Of a stretch of DNA of 64,000 nucleotides, positions 1 through 12,673 are shown piece after piece; position 1 is the stretch's first letter, and each line of letters starts with the position of its first letter. The notes under the pieces were generated by a model. It did no database searches. It had not been told where the DNA came from and saw only the letters and a list, made by a program, of their open reading frames with translations. Source of the DNA: Haberlea rhodopensis (Eukaryota > Streptophyta > Magnoliopsida > Lamiales > Gesneriaceae); contig CAJQUN010000150.1 of NCBI GenBank assembly GCA_907163345.1, positions 434,001 through 498,000 on the forward strand, in the 5' to 3' direction. The position numbers were made by a program, and so were the translations under genes.

Positions 1-1137
1 GGAACTGTTATGACCAGGTTAATAGATTCCGGTGTTGACTCGAGAAGTCTCGGTAGATTAGCTTGGGTCGAGGTACGTTGAAATGAGTTTTATCATGACG
101 TCTGGCAAAGACGTGTAATGATGCTAATGTATGACCTTATATGTCATTCTTTGATTTATATGACTTATTTGTCACTATATGATTCTTATGTGACTATATG
201 ACATGATAAATGTCTTGGATTACATGATATGTGAAATTACATGATTTGTATATACTTTCACATGAGATTGCATGATATATTGAGTTGCATATGTCATTTG
301 ATGCATAAATGATTCATGGGCATATCATATTGATCTATCATTCCTTTGATATCCATGATTTGACTGAGTTGACTTACTCTGAGTGTCGGGTACGACGAGC
401 ATGGCGATGACAGGCAGTATAGGTAGTAACTGTAGTCACGTGCAGGTGCGACTCGACCTAGACACGAGGGCTGGATGCAGTAACGTACATAGGATGAGTT
501 TTCCTAGCGCAATGTACGTATACTGTCACCCTCTGCTCGAGCTTTGATGATTTGATGATACCTTCCTTTGGACTCCGATTTGGTATCTTGAGATTCGATT
601 CTTTGTACCCATTCATACATCGCATTCATACATGGTATGCATTGCATGATACTTTGTCATTCTTGACGTGATTCTATTTATTTCTCGTACTGGGTTCTGA
701 CCCCCTTCGCGGGGGGCTGTCATGTCTTTGTTGTATGGGCATGGCAGGTGGTACAGGTAGACGTACTGCGGATGCTCGAGGTTAAGCATCGATGAATACC
801 GGAGCTCCTTGAGAGCGAGCTCAGGTTATATTTTATGTTTTGCGTCCCAGTAGTTGTTAGAATATTTTTAATTATGTTTTGAATTACCGGGGTATGCCCC
901 GAGTATCTGTATTTTAAGTATTCTACTACTGGTTGATTTATACTTGATATGGATGTTATGCTCAACGTGTTAAATTGGAAACTGGAATTACGTATTTTCA
1001 GTATCACTATATATATCACCTAAAAGCGAAAAATTTTTAGGGCCATTTGATAAGACCTTTGAAATAAATCTTCCGCTGTTTAAGCAAATTAATCATTATG
1101 TGTTAATTAAACACCACATTAGGATCGGGCCCTCACA
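1..1137 (+). repeat. Element A 5' LTR, right-hand 1137 bp
   Basis: Matches 7272-8410 almost base for base. The differences I noticed are a TA-repeat length change near 1017 and an A/C change in the TAAGCAAATT/TACGCAAATT stretch near 1083. It contains no convincing ORF. Confidence 0.93.
698..722 (+). other. Strong stem-loop in LTR A (second copy 7969-7993)
   Basis: The sequence runs TGACCCCC, TTCGC, GGGGGGCTGTCA: a C-run pairing with a G-run across a TTCG-containing loop, with TGAC/GTCA outside. It is present in both LTR copies. Its role is unknown; an RNA structure near the R/U5 part of the transcript is one possibility. Confidence 0.6.
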
Positions 1138-1140
1138 TTA

Positions 1141-1153
1141 TGGTATCAGAGCA
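1141..1153 (+). other. Element A primer-binding site (initiator Met-tRNA)
   Basis: TGGTATCAGAGCA lies three bases after the 5' LTR end. It is complementary to the 3' end of plant initiator methionine tRNA and would prime minus-strand DNA synthesis. Confidence 0.85.
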
Positions 1154-4100
1154 TAGTCTGGGATATGCTCGAACTAGAGTTAGGACACTGAGTATAGACA
1201 CAAATGGATTGTTTGTGCATGTGTCTGACTATGTGATTTTATATGCTCTTGCCTGCTATGTTTACATGTTCGATAATGAGATTTATACATGTAATGGATT
1301 ATTAAGCAGGGATAATTAGAGGTTATATCTCTAAGTATTTTAATATGCTGATTTGCATATAATGTAGAGAATTTGAATGCTGAGTCGCATATCATCTAGA
1401 GATTTTGAATGCTGAGTTGCAGACAATCTAGAGAAATTGAGAATTTTATTTGTCAGCACTGATAGTTGCTGACCGGATGATGATGTAGAATAAGTGATGA
1501 GAACATCTCTGACTTGAGATTGTATATGATGTTTTGATTTTATGATGGACAGTTAGTGTTTGGACAGGTAGCAGCGGTACACACTTTAAAAGCTATCTAT
1601 CGAACCTATAGACACTATAAACTGTTAATTGCACTATAACTTAGTGATAATGTGTCTATTATTGGAAATTGTGTTTATCACTTTGGGACTTATCATTGTG
1701 ATTAGTGGGATGACACTAGAAATAATTAAAACGCTTTGTGTCGATTAACATCGGGAATTTAAGTCTGAAAGACCAAGGTTATACGTATGAGTTTACGTCA
1801 AAACCTGTATACGTCGATATGATAATTTAGAACTTGAGGATATTGAAATTATCGATATTTCAATTGAAGAATCGAGTATAGTTGTTATGAGAAACAACGA
1901 GAATTGGTTTGAATGAGGACTTGGATTTAAGGACTGTCGTAATTCAGTTCCAGTTTTTGTGTCCGAACTATGAAGAAAAACTACAAGATGAACTCTTTTA
2001 GATGAGATCTAGAGTAATGGTAGTGATGGAAGACGAGTTTTCCTCTTGTTGACATGGGAAAGAATGTTTACGAGAAAGCCGTGTTGATTACATGGAAAAT
2101 ATAAACGATTATCGTGGACTTGAGAAATAGAAGTATATGCTTAATCTCGATAGCTATTCACTAGTGAAGAGATTATAAATCGACTGAAGAATAAGACACC
2201 GAAGTGGTACGAAGTAGTTAAAACTGGATTAAAGGCTAATGAAGTGACTATCATTGGGATAATCCAAGTTGTCCTAGAAAAGTTTCAGAAGTATCAATCC
2301 AATTTATCCATTCTAGTAGTTCTGGAGGTACTATGAGATTGTAGAATACCAAGCTTTCCGAGGTCATGGTGGATGTAAATATCTATTGATCCATATGAAA
2401 GAATAAAAGGAACTGTTATTGATTGTGGCCAATCAGAGCATGTCCGTTACGTGCTCAGGAACAGATGCAGCCATAACAACAAATACCCTGAGCTAGGGGT
2501 AGATATCATAGTTGTTATTCTTTTCGACTACTCAGTATCAGCAGCAGTTAATTATCTGTAGACCAGAGAGTATACATTGACAATGGGATTGAGATATCTC
2601 TAGGATATAGAACCATTTCGATTTCGTCAATGATAGAGATGCTATAGGAGTAGTGATCACAGATACATGTTGTGTATCTGATCACACTGCACGAGTTTGA
2701 TTTGAGATAACATCATTGGTTTCATATATTGCATCAAATGTGCGTTGATAATGATGATTGGGAAAATACACCAGCAGTGATAATTATTCTATCCACACTT
2801 GAAATAGTGAACTGCAGATTACAATTTGTTGATAGTGTTGTGGATTTGAATTAAATGATGTTGTCGAAATATAGTTTTGATTGTATCAAGTGTATGGATA
2901 CTCTGATAAATTTTGAGACATAGGAAGTTGATTTTATGGTGTAATGAATTTTCGACTGTTTTGTGACCCCAAAATGAAATATTGATAGCCACAATTAGTA
3001 AGCTAAGATACTGATAGTATCAGCTATGAAAATATTGATGTTGCGTATGTGGAAAATGAAGGATATTTGATAATAAACAGTTGATACTCCAGGAAGAGTC
3101 GAGATTGACTGATATCTTAATGGTAAGGAACTTACCGAGATTTTCCTGAGGAAATAATAGAACTCCACTAAAGAAGGAATTCGATTTTAACATTTTGTTA
3201 ATGTCAAAGAATAGATTAAATATCAAAAGCGTTGTACGAACTGCCATCAACAGATTTGAAAGATGCAGAAGAATAATTGCAGAATCTCCTTGATACGAGT
3301 ACATATGTTTGAGTATGTCACTTGAGGAAACATCAGCATTGTTCTTGAAGAAGAAAAATGATATTATGAAGATGTGTATCGACCAAAGACAATTGAATCG
3401 GGCTACTGTCAAGAATAAATACTCACTACCTAAGTTCTATAAGTATTTGATCAGTTGTAAGGAACTTCGACGTATAAGAAGAACGAGTTTTACTCTGGTT
3501 GCCATCAGTTTGAGTCATAAGAGAAAATATTCTCTAGGCAATTGGTCAAACCAGATATACACATTTGAATTTTTGGAAATGTCGTGTGGTCTGACAATTA
3601 TACCGGTAGTTATGAATTTGATGAAGAAAATTTTCCGTAACTTTTGGGCGGAAGTGTAATCATATTCATCAGTGGTATACTAGTGTATACGAGATCAGGA
3701 AGGAACCATACAGAACATCTGTGAATGATGATTCAGAGGCTTCGTGAAGCTCAAATTGTGTACCAAGTTATCGAATGTAAATCTTGGTTGAATCGAGTAT
3801 TGTTTTGGGATAGGTGATATTATCTCACCAGATACCTGTTGATTCCAGTAAAGTAAAGATAGTACTAATTTGGCCAAGACCAATCATTGTACTCAAGATG
3901 AAAAGTTTTATGAATTTTGGCAGATACTACAGGCTTTTACGGGAGGATATTCTAGGATAGCCTGATTTATGAACCAATTGACCAAGAAGGAATTTGATAT
4001 CCGTTTGGTCAGATGAATGAGAAAGGAGTTTTCATAACTGAAACTGAAATGGACTACGGCCCCAATGTTGATGTGGTTAACTGGTTCAGGGAGATATGTA

Positions 4101-5546
4101 GTTGTGCAAATATGTATGTCAAAGATTTGAAGATATGTTCTAATGTATCATGACAAGATGATTGCATATTCTTGAGATATAAGCGATGACTAGATTTATT
4201 AAAGAATTTGACTTTGATAGTCAATATAAATCAAGGAAAATGAAACTAATAGCAGATGCACTGAACATAAAAGTGCAAGGTGCAATGGTAGCATCGATTT
4301 TTGCTTTGCAGTTTGATAATCTCTGATTTTGATGATCGGAAAGACTCGAAGGACAGACCCATGCAGATATTGAGTTAAGAAATTGGTTCTGTCTTATCAA
4401 CAAAGTAAATTTAGTATGCCATTTAGTGGTTGCTGCGAATGAAAAATCAGTATATAGCATCGAATTTTACTGATTTGAAAGATGTATTACAACAAAAAGC
4501 ACACTATAGAGAACATAGTGTTATTCTGGGAATGATGAGATGTATCATTCTCGAGATCCTATTTTATGATGAGATTGTATAAAGAAAGAATTTTTTTAAT
4601 TTTGTGGCAAATTGTTTGACATGCCAGCAGGTCAAGATAAAAATACGAGACCTAATGGGATAGTACAGAAATTGTAAGTACCACAATGAATTTGGGAAAT
4701 TTCTATGTTTTGAATTTTATAGCTCAAATATTTACGAACAGAGATTGTGAAACAAGTTGAATTGGAATTGATTGACTATTCAATACAAGATATTGATTTC
4801 ATATGATAGTCTATGTGTCTATGAGAAGACGACATGTTTAAGATATGGATAATGTGGTTTAGTTACAGTGAGTTTCTGTAATAGATGTATCTGATTGACA
4901 TCCGAGGATAATATCAGAATTCGAAACTATTTTCAGAATGTAATGGATACTAAGTTAGCAATGAGTATTGCTTAGCATACCCATACAGATTGATCAACTG
5001 AGAAAATATCCAGACTTTGGAAGTTATGTCTCAATTAATGGTGGTGATTTAGTGGGAATTGAAAGAAATCACTATTCACCAGTAGAATTTTTCTATAATT
5101 TAAGTTTCAGACAACTTTTGGGATGGTATCGGTTCAGGTTTTGTAGAGCCAGAATTACTGATAGCTGATATGATGATAGAAAATTGATAAGGAATTTTGG
5201 CATAACTTAAGACTTTTGAGAAATATGCCAGGAACGATAAAATTTTATGCGGAAACGATTGAAATTTGGCTTAAGGTGAGCAGATTTGCTACGCCAAAGA
5301 GAAATATATCGTTAGACTTCGAGTTGAATCAGAAAAATATGAAGATATTACCTTTGCGATGATCAATATGATTCGTTAAGTGAGGTATGTTGTTGCTTGG
5401 AATCTTAGAGAAGTTGATTCAGTGGTATATCATTGACACGATCACATCAGTTGTTATTGATACATGATGATTCTTATTTATCTATGAATGAGATTGAGAC
5501 ATCTCATATGATTTAATTTATTGAGTTATACTCGGTTCTGCGATTT
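1154..5546 (+). pseudogene. Element A decayed gag-pol region
   Basis: About 4.4 kb where gag-pol would lie. No reading frame stays open beyond about 116 codons. Two landmarks survive on the plus strand: an RT block at 3309-3659 and, near 4600-4660, a Cys-x2-Cys integrase zinc-finger half (residues CLTCQQVK). Their order and spacing fit gypsy RT followed by integrase. The base composition is AT-rich with many TGA/TAA codons, as expected from long decay of methylated DNA. The 5' third (gag, about 1154-3000) is no longer recognisable. Confidence 0.7.
3309..3659 (+). pseudogene. Element A reverse transcriptase remnant
   Basis: A 116-codon open stretch. Its N-terminal half resembles the gypsy RT block that reads CIDYRQLNKATVKNKYPLP in element C; here residues MCIDQRQLNRATVKNKYSLP are visible around 3377-3436. 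Downstream motifs are scrambled and the catalytic FIDDILIY box is not recognisable. It is non-functional and serves only as a family marker. Confidence 0.8.
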
Positions 5547-5578
5547 CGAGGACGAAATCTTTTTAAGAGGGGAAGAAG
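5541..5578 (+). other. Element A polypurine tract region
   Basis: The sequence ATTTCGAGGACGAAAT, common just upstream of the 3' LTR in Tekay/Del-type gypsy elements, is followed by the purine run AAGAGGGGAAGAAG ending at 5578. This would prime plus-strand synthesis. Confidence 0.8.
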
Positions 5579-8410
5579 TGTAAGGCCCCGATGCTAATTA
5601 ATCCGGATTAATATAAAATCCAGATAATTAATTAGTTCAGAATTTGGATAATTTATTTGGAAATGTAGGAAATAATAAGTTATGAATTTTGAGAAAAATT
5701 CGGATGATTAAAATATAGATCACGATTTTTTGTGTTTCGGACTACGACATATATATGTAGGTATATTGGTCACAAACAACCAATTAAACAATAAACAAAA
5801 GATTGTGGTGCAATAGACCACACTCACACAATCCAAAAATCCCTCCCATCACCTTGAAGTCATCGCCTACCTCCATGCAAGACCATCATATCTTCTCCTC
5901 CACCACACTTCTTCTTCTAAGTTTATCAGATTGTTTTCCCTTCAACTACCCTTCTTACTACCTGAAAAACACATGCAAACAAGGATTTCGGAAGGAAACA
6001 TCATGAGGATTTCGAAATTAAGGAAGCAAGAGGCAAGAAATGGAAGGGTGCAGCAGAAACCACAATTGTAGCAAGAAATTCGTGAGCTCCAGATGTTTTG
6101 GGATGATTGAGCTTCAAATCCTGAAGATAAGTGAAGGTATATCATCATTCTTGAGTTTTATCAAGTTGCATGTAGGATTGAGGGTCGAACCATGGTGGTT
6201 ATTCATGAAAAGTTGCTGTCAAAACGGTTCAGCTAGTAGGCAGTGCACTTATAGTCTGGTATTTCGAGTTTTATGCATGGTTAAACATCGAATTTGAAGA
6301 TAACGCCTCTGATAATGAGTTGTAGTAGTATGTGTTAGCTTTAACTGTCCACCGAAATCAGCTAATTTGGATTTAAGATGGAAAAGTTATGGTCGTTCTA
6401 CCAACATGTGTCAAATCTGGAAATTCACTGCATGCGAGTTTCATGCATTTTGTTATTCGTATTTTTGGGAATAAATGGCTACGCATATGAATTTTTAGGC
6501 TCTAATAAGTATTGTATTATTCGAGGTTATCTTGCATTTGAAATTGGCCTCACTCAATTTGGAGCTCATATGAAAGAATTATGATAATTTTACCAGCAAC
6601 TATACAATCTGGAAGCAGGGGATATACGAGTTTTTAGGCTGTACGTTTTTCACATAATGTACATGAAGATGAATTGTTTAGCTTAAAGCTCATAAGAGAT
6701 GTTTTGTTTTATGTTGGGTTATATTGCATTAGAAACTGGCCTTACATGTTTTGGAGTTTCCATGTGTAAGATATGCAATTTTCCCTAGAACCACTCACTC
6801 TGTCAAAACAGAATATGAGTATTTTTAAATCTGGCATATTTTGCTTTGCATGTGCCTCTAGATGACCGAACTAGCTTCTGGACTTCAAATATGAACTGTA
6901 GTACTTTGAGTTTTCGTGATTTCCCCACTAGCCTCAAGTCATTTGGACATCATATGAATTTAATATGAATTTTATACAAAATTGGGTCAAGCTGAAATTT
7001 GGTAAATTGTCCTGTTTTTCTAGCAGATTGTTCTTGGCCATTTTACCTAGGCTAAATGAACGAATTTGAAGATGAGTTGAACTGATGAAATGTTCATTTT
7101 TGAGTTAGCTTTGAAAATAAATTGGACCCATATGAGTTTACTAGGTATCGGACAAGTTATGAGCCGATCTCTACAGTTGCGCAGACTGAAATTTAGAGAA
7201 TTGGTTTTGGGTCTAAGTTTGAGTTTTATTTTGATAAGTTTAAGACTAGTATGTGACATTATGTTGTATTTGGAACTGTTATGACCAGGTTAATAGATTC
7301 CGGTGTTGACTCGAGAAGTCTCGGTAGATTAGCTTGGGTCGAGGTACGTTGAAATGAGTTTTATCATGACGTCTGGCAAAGACGTGTAATGATGCTAATG
7401 TATGACCTTATATGTCATTCTTTGATTTATATGACTTATTTGTCACTATATGATTCTTATGTGACTATATGACATGATAAATGTCTTGGATTACATGATA
7501 TGTGAAATTACATGATTTGTATATACTTTCACATGAGATTGCATGATATATTGAGTTGCATATGTCATTTGATGCATAAATGATTCATGGGCATATCATA
7601 TTGATCTATCATTCCTTTGATATCCATGATTTGACTGAGTTGACTTACTCTGAGTGTCGGGTACGACGAGCATGGCGATGACAGGCAGTATAGGTAGTAA
7701 CTGTAGTCACGTGCAGGTGCGACTCGACCTAGACACGAGGGCTGGATGCAGTAACGTACATAGGATGAGTTTTCCTAGCGCAATGTACGTATACTGTCAC
7801 CCTCTGCTCGAGCTTTGATGATTTGATGATACCTTCCTTTGGACTCCGATTTGGTATCTTGAGATTCGATTCTTTGTACCCATTCATACATCGCATTCAT
7901 ACATGGTATGCATTGCATGATACTTTGTCATTCTTGACGTGATTCTATTTATTTCTCGTACTGGGTTCTGACCCCCTTCGCGGGGGGCTGTCATGTCTTT
8001 GTTGTATGGGCATGGCAGGTGGTACAGGTAGACGTACTGCGGATGCTCGAGGTTAAGCATCGATGAATACCGGAGCTCCTTGAGAGCGAGCTCAGGTTAT
8101 ATTTTATGTTTTGCGTCCCAGTAGTTGTTAGAATATTTTTAATTATGTTTTGAATTACCGGGGTATGCCCCGAGTATCTGTATTTTAAGTATTCTACTAC
8201 TGGTTGATTTATACTTGATATGGATGTTATGCTCAACGTGTTAAATTGGAAACTGGAATTACGTATTTTCAGTATCACTATATATATATCACCTAAAAGC
8301 GAAAAATTTTTAGGGCCATTTGATAAGACCTTTGAAATAAATCTTCCGCTGTTTACGCAAATTAATCATTATGTGTTAATTAAACACCACATTAGGATCG
8401 GGCCCTCACA
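5579..8410 (+). repeat. Element A 3' LTR, full length (2832 bp)
   Basis: Begins TGTAAGGCCCCGATG after the polypurine tract and ends ATCGGGCCCTCACA. The first about 1.7 kb (5579-7271) has no 5' counterpart in the window; the rest matches 1-1137. Small ORFs inside (near 5803, 6040, 7090) have no recognisable domains and are not called as genes. Confidence 0.92.
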
Positions 8411-8647
8411 GATTTTGACTGCATTGTGGGTATTGATGTTCTGAACAGGTATCAGACAGTTGTGAACTGCAGGCAGAGGACTGTCCGATTAAGATCTGAT
8501 ATGGGAGTCCAGTGGACATTCTATGGGGATGGTTCTCGTTCAAAGATCCCGTTAATATCTGCTGTCAAGATGGCACAATTGTTGGAACGAGGCCATACAG
8601 GATATCTCATCTATGCCGTTGATATTACTGAAAGAAGGAAGAATTAA
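8411..8647 (+). pseudogene. Element B protease/RT linker fragment
   Basis: The open frame encodes the end of the aspartic protease domain and the linker to RT, parallel to 15388-15620 of element C (residues GIDVLNRYQ, then RGHTGYLIY). It starts abruptly where element A ends, so the catalytic DTG part is missing from the window. A frameshift near 8640 closes this frame and RT continues in another. Confidence 0.88.
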
Positions 8648-8658
8648 AGGTTGAGGAT

Positions 8659-9987
8659 GTGCCCGTAGTGGCGGAGTTTCCTGATGTCTTTCCGGAAGAG
8701 ATTCCCGGATTCCCACCAACGAGAGAGGTCGAGTTTGGGATTGAGTTACTACCAGGGACGTCTGCCATTTCTCGTGCCCCATATAGGATGGCACCAGCGG
8801 AGCTAAGAGAGTTGAAGGTTCAATTGCAAGAGCTCCTTGATAAGGGTTACATACGCCCTAGCGTATCGTACTGGGGTGCACCAGTCCTATTTGCTAAGAA
8901 GAAAGATGGTTCGATGCGCCTGTGCATCGATTACAGACAACTGAACAAAGCTACAGTGAAGAATAAGTATCCACTTCCAAGGATCGATGATTTGTTTGAC
9001 CAGTTGCAAGGTACGAGGCTCTGCAGTAAGATCGATCTGAGGTCGGGGTACCATCAGATTCGAATAAGGGAAGATGATGTTCAGAAGACAGCTTTCAGGA
9101 CTAGATATGGGCACTATGAATTCCTAGTCATGCCTTTTGGGGTGACGAATGCCCCAGCTGTTTTTATGAGCCTGATGAACAGGGTGTTCCAACCGTATCT
9201 GGATCAGTTCGTCATTGTGTTCATTGACGATATACTCATTTACTCCCAGACTGATGAGGAACATGTGAAGCACTTGAGGACGGTACTCCAGATCCTTAGG
9301 GATCATCAGTTATATGCAAAGCTCAGTAAGTGCAAGTTTTGGTTGAGCAGTGTGGTGTTCTTGGGTCATGTTATATCTATTAGCGGGATATCTGTAGATC
9401 CCAAGAAGGTTGAAGCTGTGATGGAGTGGGTTGCACCCACTTCTGTACCCGAGATACGGAGCTTCCTTGGTTTAGCGGGTTATTACCGACGTTTCGTCGA
9501 GGGATTCTCTAAGATCGCTAAGCCGTTGACACAGCTGACTCAAAAGGGAGTCCCATTTTATTGGTCTGAAACTTGTGAGGAAAGCTTCCAAGAACTGAAG
9601 CGTCGTTTGACTACGGCACCTGTATTGGTGATTCCTTCTGAGAATAAGATGTTTGCTTTGTACACGGATGCATCATTGCAGGGTTTGGGCTGTGTGTTGA
9701 TGCAAGATAAGCACGTGGTAGCTTATGCTTCGAGGCAGTTGAAGCCTCATGAGACAAGATACCCAGTCCACGATCTGGAACTGGCGGCCATTATATTTGC
9801 CTTGAAGATTTGGAGGCACTACCTATATGGTTCATTTACCATTTATACGGACCATAAGAGCCTGAAGTTTCTATTCACTCAGGCTGAACTGAATATGCGT
9901 CAAAGAAGATGGATGGATTTACTCAAGGATTATGATTGTGAAATTGAGTACCATCCTGGTAAGGCTAATTTGATACAGACGCCTTAA
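8659..9987 (+). pseudogene. Element B reverse transcriptase and RNase H fragment
   Basis: A 442-codon open stretch within gypsy pol. RT motifs are visible: CIDYRQLNKATVK near 8920, PFGVTNAPAVFM near 9136 and the catalytic FIDDILIYS near 9223. RNase H follows with YTDASLQGLG near 9661 and YTDHKSLKF near 9846. One codon is missing before SFTIYTDH relative to C. The frame closes at 9985-9987 where a short insertion disrupts the ADALSRK region seen in C. The apparent start is not a real start codon; this is an internal piece of a polyprotein. RT and RNase H look intact, but no functional protein can be made. Confidence 0.93.
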
Positions 9988-9995
9988 GTCTGAAA

Positions 9996-10184
9996 GTGAA
10001 GAGTACTGCTGAGGACGCTATGTGTTTATCAGCTATGATGACTTCTTATTGCCATCTGGGCTATGATTTCGATGTGGACACGTCGCCAGTGCGAGTGTCG
10101 ACCTTATTGGCTGAGCCAGACATATTGAGGCTGTCCGGAAAACCCAGAGGTCGGATGATGAGGCTCAGAGATGGTCATCGATAG
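9996..10184 (+). pseudogene. Element B RNase H-integrase linker fragment
   Basis: An open stretch in a third frame, parallel to about 16979-17150 of element C (residues MMTSYCHLGYDF). A second frameshift near 10120 scrambles its end, and the following segment is again in a different frame. Confidence 0.75.
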
Positions 10185-10213
10185 TAGTTCGAGGACAGCC
10201 ATCAAAGTTTAGA

Positions 10214-10957
10214 GTGGCTGAGGATGGTTCTCTGAGACTCGGTGACCGATGGGTAGTTCCATGTACGCCGGAGTTGCGTAGAGGAATCTTGGAGCGAGCT
10301 CACGGGAGCCGGTTCAGTGTTCACCCAGGAGGAAGAAAAATGTATAAGGACCTAAGTGGTCAATTCTGGTGGAGACGCATGAAGCGTGATGTGATCGCTT
10401 TTGTTAAAAGATGTTTGATCTGCCAACAGGTAAAGGCAGAAAGACAGAGGCCTGGTGGCGAGCTGAAGAGCTTGGAAGTACCTAAGTGGAAGTGGGAGCA
10501 CATATCTATGGACTTGGTGACCCACTTGCCAAGGACGGCCTCTGGATTTGATGCAATCTGGGTGATCGTGGATAGGCTGACGAAGGTGGATCATTTCATC
10601 CCTTACTGTATGACTTTTTCATACCTAAAGATGGCCCAATTATATGTACGGGATGTAGTGAGGTTGCATGGAGTTCCAGTCTCGATTGTGTCTGACAGGG
10701 ACCCAAGGTTTACTTCTCATTTCTGGGAAGGTCTCCAGACAACTTTGTGCACAGAAGTGAGACTGAGTACAACGTATCACCCTCAGACAGACGGCCAGAC
10801 AGAACGTACCATTCAGACGCTCGAAGGCATGTTGAGGGCATATGTATTGGAGTTTGATACTCCGTGGCAAGATTCATTACCACTGGTAGAGTTCTCCTAT
10901 AACAACAGCTATCAGGCGAGCATTCAAATGGTTCCTTTTGAAGCTCTTTACGGATGA
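10214..10957 (+). pseudogene. Element B integrase fragment
   Basis: A 247-codon integrase segment. It has the HHCC zinc-binding region (HPGGRKMYKDL, then CLICQQVK near 10418) and the catalytic core (SMDLVTHLP near 10507, VSDRDPRFTSHFW near 10688, YHPQTDGQTERTIQ near 10775). The integrase would insert the cDNA into chromatin. It ends at a TGA where C has an arginine codon in the YGRRC motif, consistent with a CGA to TGA transition. A further TGA occurs at about 11105. Confidence 0.9.
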
Positions 10958-11122
10958 CAATGTAGGTCACCGCTGTATTGGGAGGACCTGACTAGTAAAG
11001 CGGTCGGAGGACCGGATATGATTAAGGATATGGAAGAAAAGATTAAGATGATACGCCAAGAGTTGAAAGCAGCTCAGGATAGGCAAGCAGCCTATGCCAA
11101 TAAGTGACGACGACCGCTAGAA

Positions 11123-11563
11123 TTGCAAGTGGGAGACAAGGTCGTCTTGAAAATCTCACCCTTCAGGGGTGTAGTTCGTTTTGGTATACGGGGGAAGTTA
11201 TCTCCGAGGTATGTTGGACCGTATGAGGTATTGCAGCGTATCGGTACATTGGCCTACCCTTTGGCTCTACCGCGGTCTTTATCTGGTATTCATGATGTTT
11301 TCCACGTCTCTATGTTACGGAAGTATGAGCCAGACCCGTCTCATGTATTACAGCCTACTGAAGTGCAGTTAGACTCAGATGTATCCTACGTAGAGCGACC
11401 GGTCAGAATTCTAGATCGAGAGGATCGCAGACTACGAAGCAAGGTTATACCGATGGTCAAAGTTCAGTGGGATCGTTGGGGTGTCGAAGAGGCTACGTGG
11501 GAGACGGAACGGCATATGGTGCAGCATTACCCGGAACTATTTTCTGGTATGATTTATGTTTAG
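11123..11563 (+). pseudogene. Element B integrase C-terminus and chromodomain
   Basis: A 146-codon stretch in the same frame as the integrase fragment. It carries the GPY/F-type module (SPRYVGPYEVLQRIG) and, at the end, a chromodomain-like block with EATWETERHM. In plant chromoviruses this domain is thought to steer integration toward particular chromatin. The arrangement supports a Tekay/Del assignment. Cut off from upstream pol by stops at 10955 and about 11105. Confidence 0.88.
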
Positions 11564-11590
11564 TTTCGTTTTGGGTAAGTGCATGCGATT

Positions 11591-11622
11591 TCGAGGACGA
11601 AATCTTATAAGTAGGGGAGTAT
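11591..11622 (+). other. Element B polypurine tract region
   Basis: CGAGGACGAAATC is followed by AAGTAGGGGAGTAT, immediately before the LTR start TGTGATGCCCC. Nearly identical to element C at 18571-18601. Confidence 0.85.
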
Positions 11623-11954
11623 TGTGATGCCCCGAAATTAATTAATTGCAATTTGGTCATTAATTATGTTTATATGATGAATTATCTTGATAATTGATTT
11701 ATGTGTTAAAATTAATTATCATGTTGAAATGCTTAGTCACATGATAGGCGTGACCGGGGGTTGCATTTCAGGGTACGTGTTATGCATGTTGGTTAATGAA
11801 ATATTAACATGATTTATTTGTTTTGGATGTTAATTATGAGGAAGGTATGATTTTAGTGGAGTTTAGTGCATTCTTGTAAATACTTTTAAAATACCATGTT
11901 GGGGTATTTTATACATCATGTTAATTAATGGGTACAAGTTTAATTAAATTAACC
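11623..11954 (+). repeat. Element B 3' LTR, first segment (332 bp)
   Basis: Matches the start of the H LTR at 62542 (same GGTGACC-like, GCATTTCAGGGT and TACCATGTTGGGGTATTTTAT stretches). Broken at 11954 by element C. A 13-bp stretch at 20658-20670 lies between C and D, and the LTR resumes at 26507. Confidence 0.88.
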
Positions 11955-12673
11955 TGTGATATCCCCGAAATTATTAATTGCAATTTGGGCATTAATTGTG
12001 TTTATATGATTAATTATGGTGGTAATTAATTATGTGTTGGATTTATTAATCTTATGGAAATGCATGGTCATATGGAAAGGGTGACCTGGGAGTGCATTTC
12101 AGGGTGCATGTTGTACATGTTGGAAAATTGTTATTAGCATGATTTATTTGCCATGGTTAGCAATTAATTGGAAATCATGAGTTTAATTGGTATGTTAGTG
12201 CATTTTGGATTAATGCTTTTGAAAATATCATGTTGAGGTGTTTTATACACCATGGGATTGTGGAATGCTTTTAATTATAACCCAACCCCTTTTATACCCC
12301 AAACCCCCCACCTTTACCTCACTTTCCCCAAATCACTTCCCACAAACCCTTTCCCCCCTTATTTTCGAGTTGGAGCAAAAAGGTGGAGAGAAACCCTTGC
12401 AAAAAGTTGATTTGTGAAGTCTATTGGGAGATTTGAGGTCCCCAAGAGGTATGGATACCTCATTGTTGATTTTGTAGTGTTTTATTTGATTTTGGATTGG
12501 TTTTTGAAGGGTTTTTGAAATGGGTTTGTTGGGATTGGTATTATGTTGGTTGAATGTGGGTTTTATGAGGTTTTGTGATGATATGTTGTTGGGATGTCTT
12601 TGGTTCAAGATGTTTTGGGTTATTTGGGAGTTTTAAGCCAAAAAAATGGAGTTTGCTCGAAAATGTCGCGGCG

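Larger units (their letters stand above)
1..8410 (+). mobile_element. Element A: decayed Ty3/gypsy LTR retrotransposon, 5' end outside window
   Basis: Seen: bases 1-1137 recur at 7272-8410, a Met-tRNA primer-binding site follows the first copy, and a polypurine tract precedes the second. This defines 5' LTR (truncated by the window), body and 3' LTR. The LTR starts TGTAAGGCCCC and ends GGGCCCTCACA. The body (1138-5578) keeps only scraps of gypsy pol. The element ends at 8410, and B pol resumes at 8411 in mid-protease, so A is inserted in B. The left junction and the target-site duplication lie outside the window. Confidence 0.9.

Noticed and set aside
8659..9987. RT-RNase H ORF as an independent gene
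   Set aside because: It lacks a true start, has frameshifts at both ends, and aligns as an internal part of the element C polyprotein.
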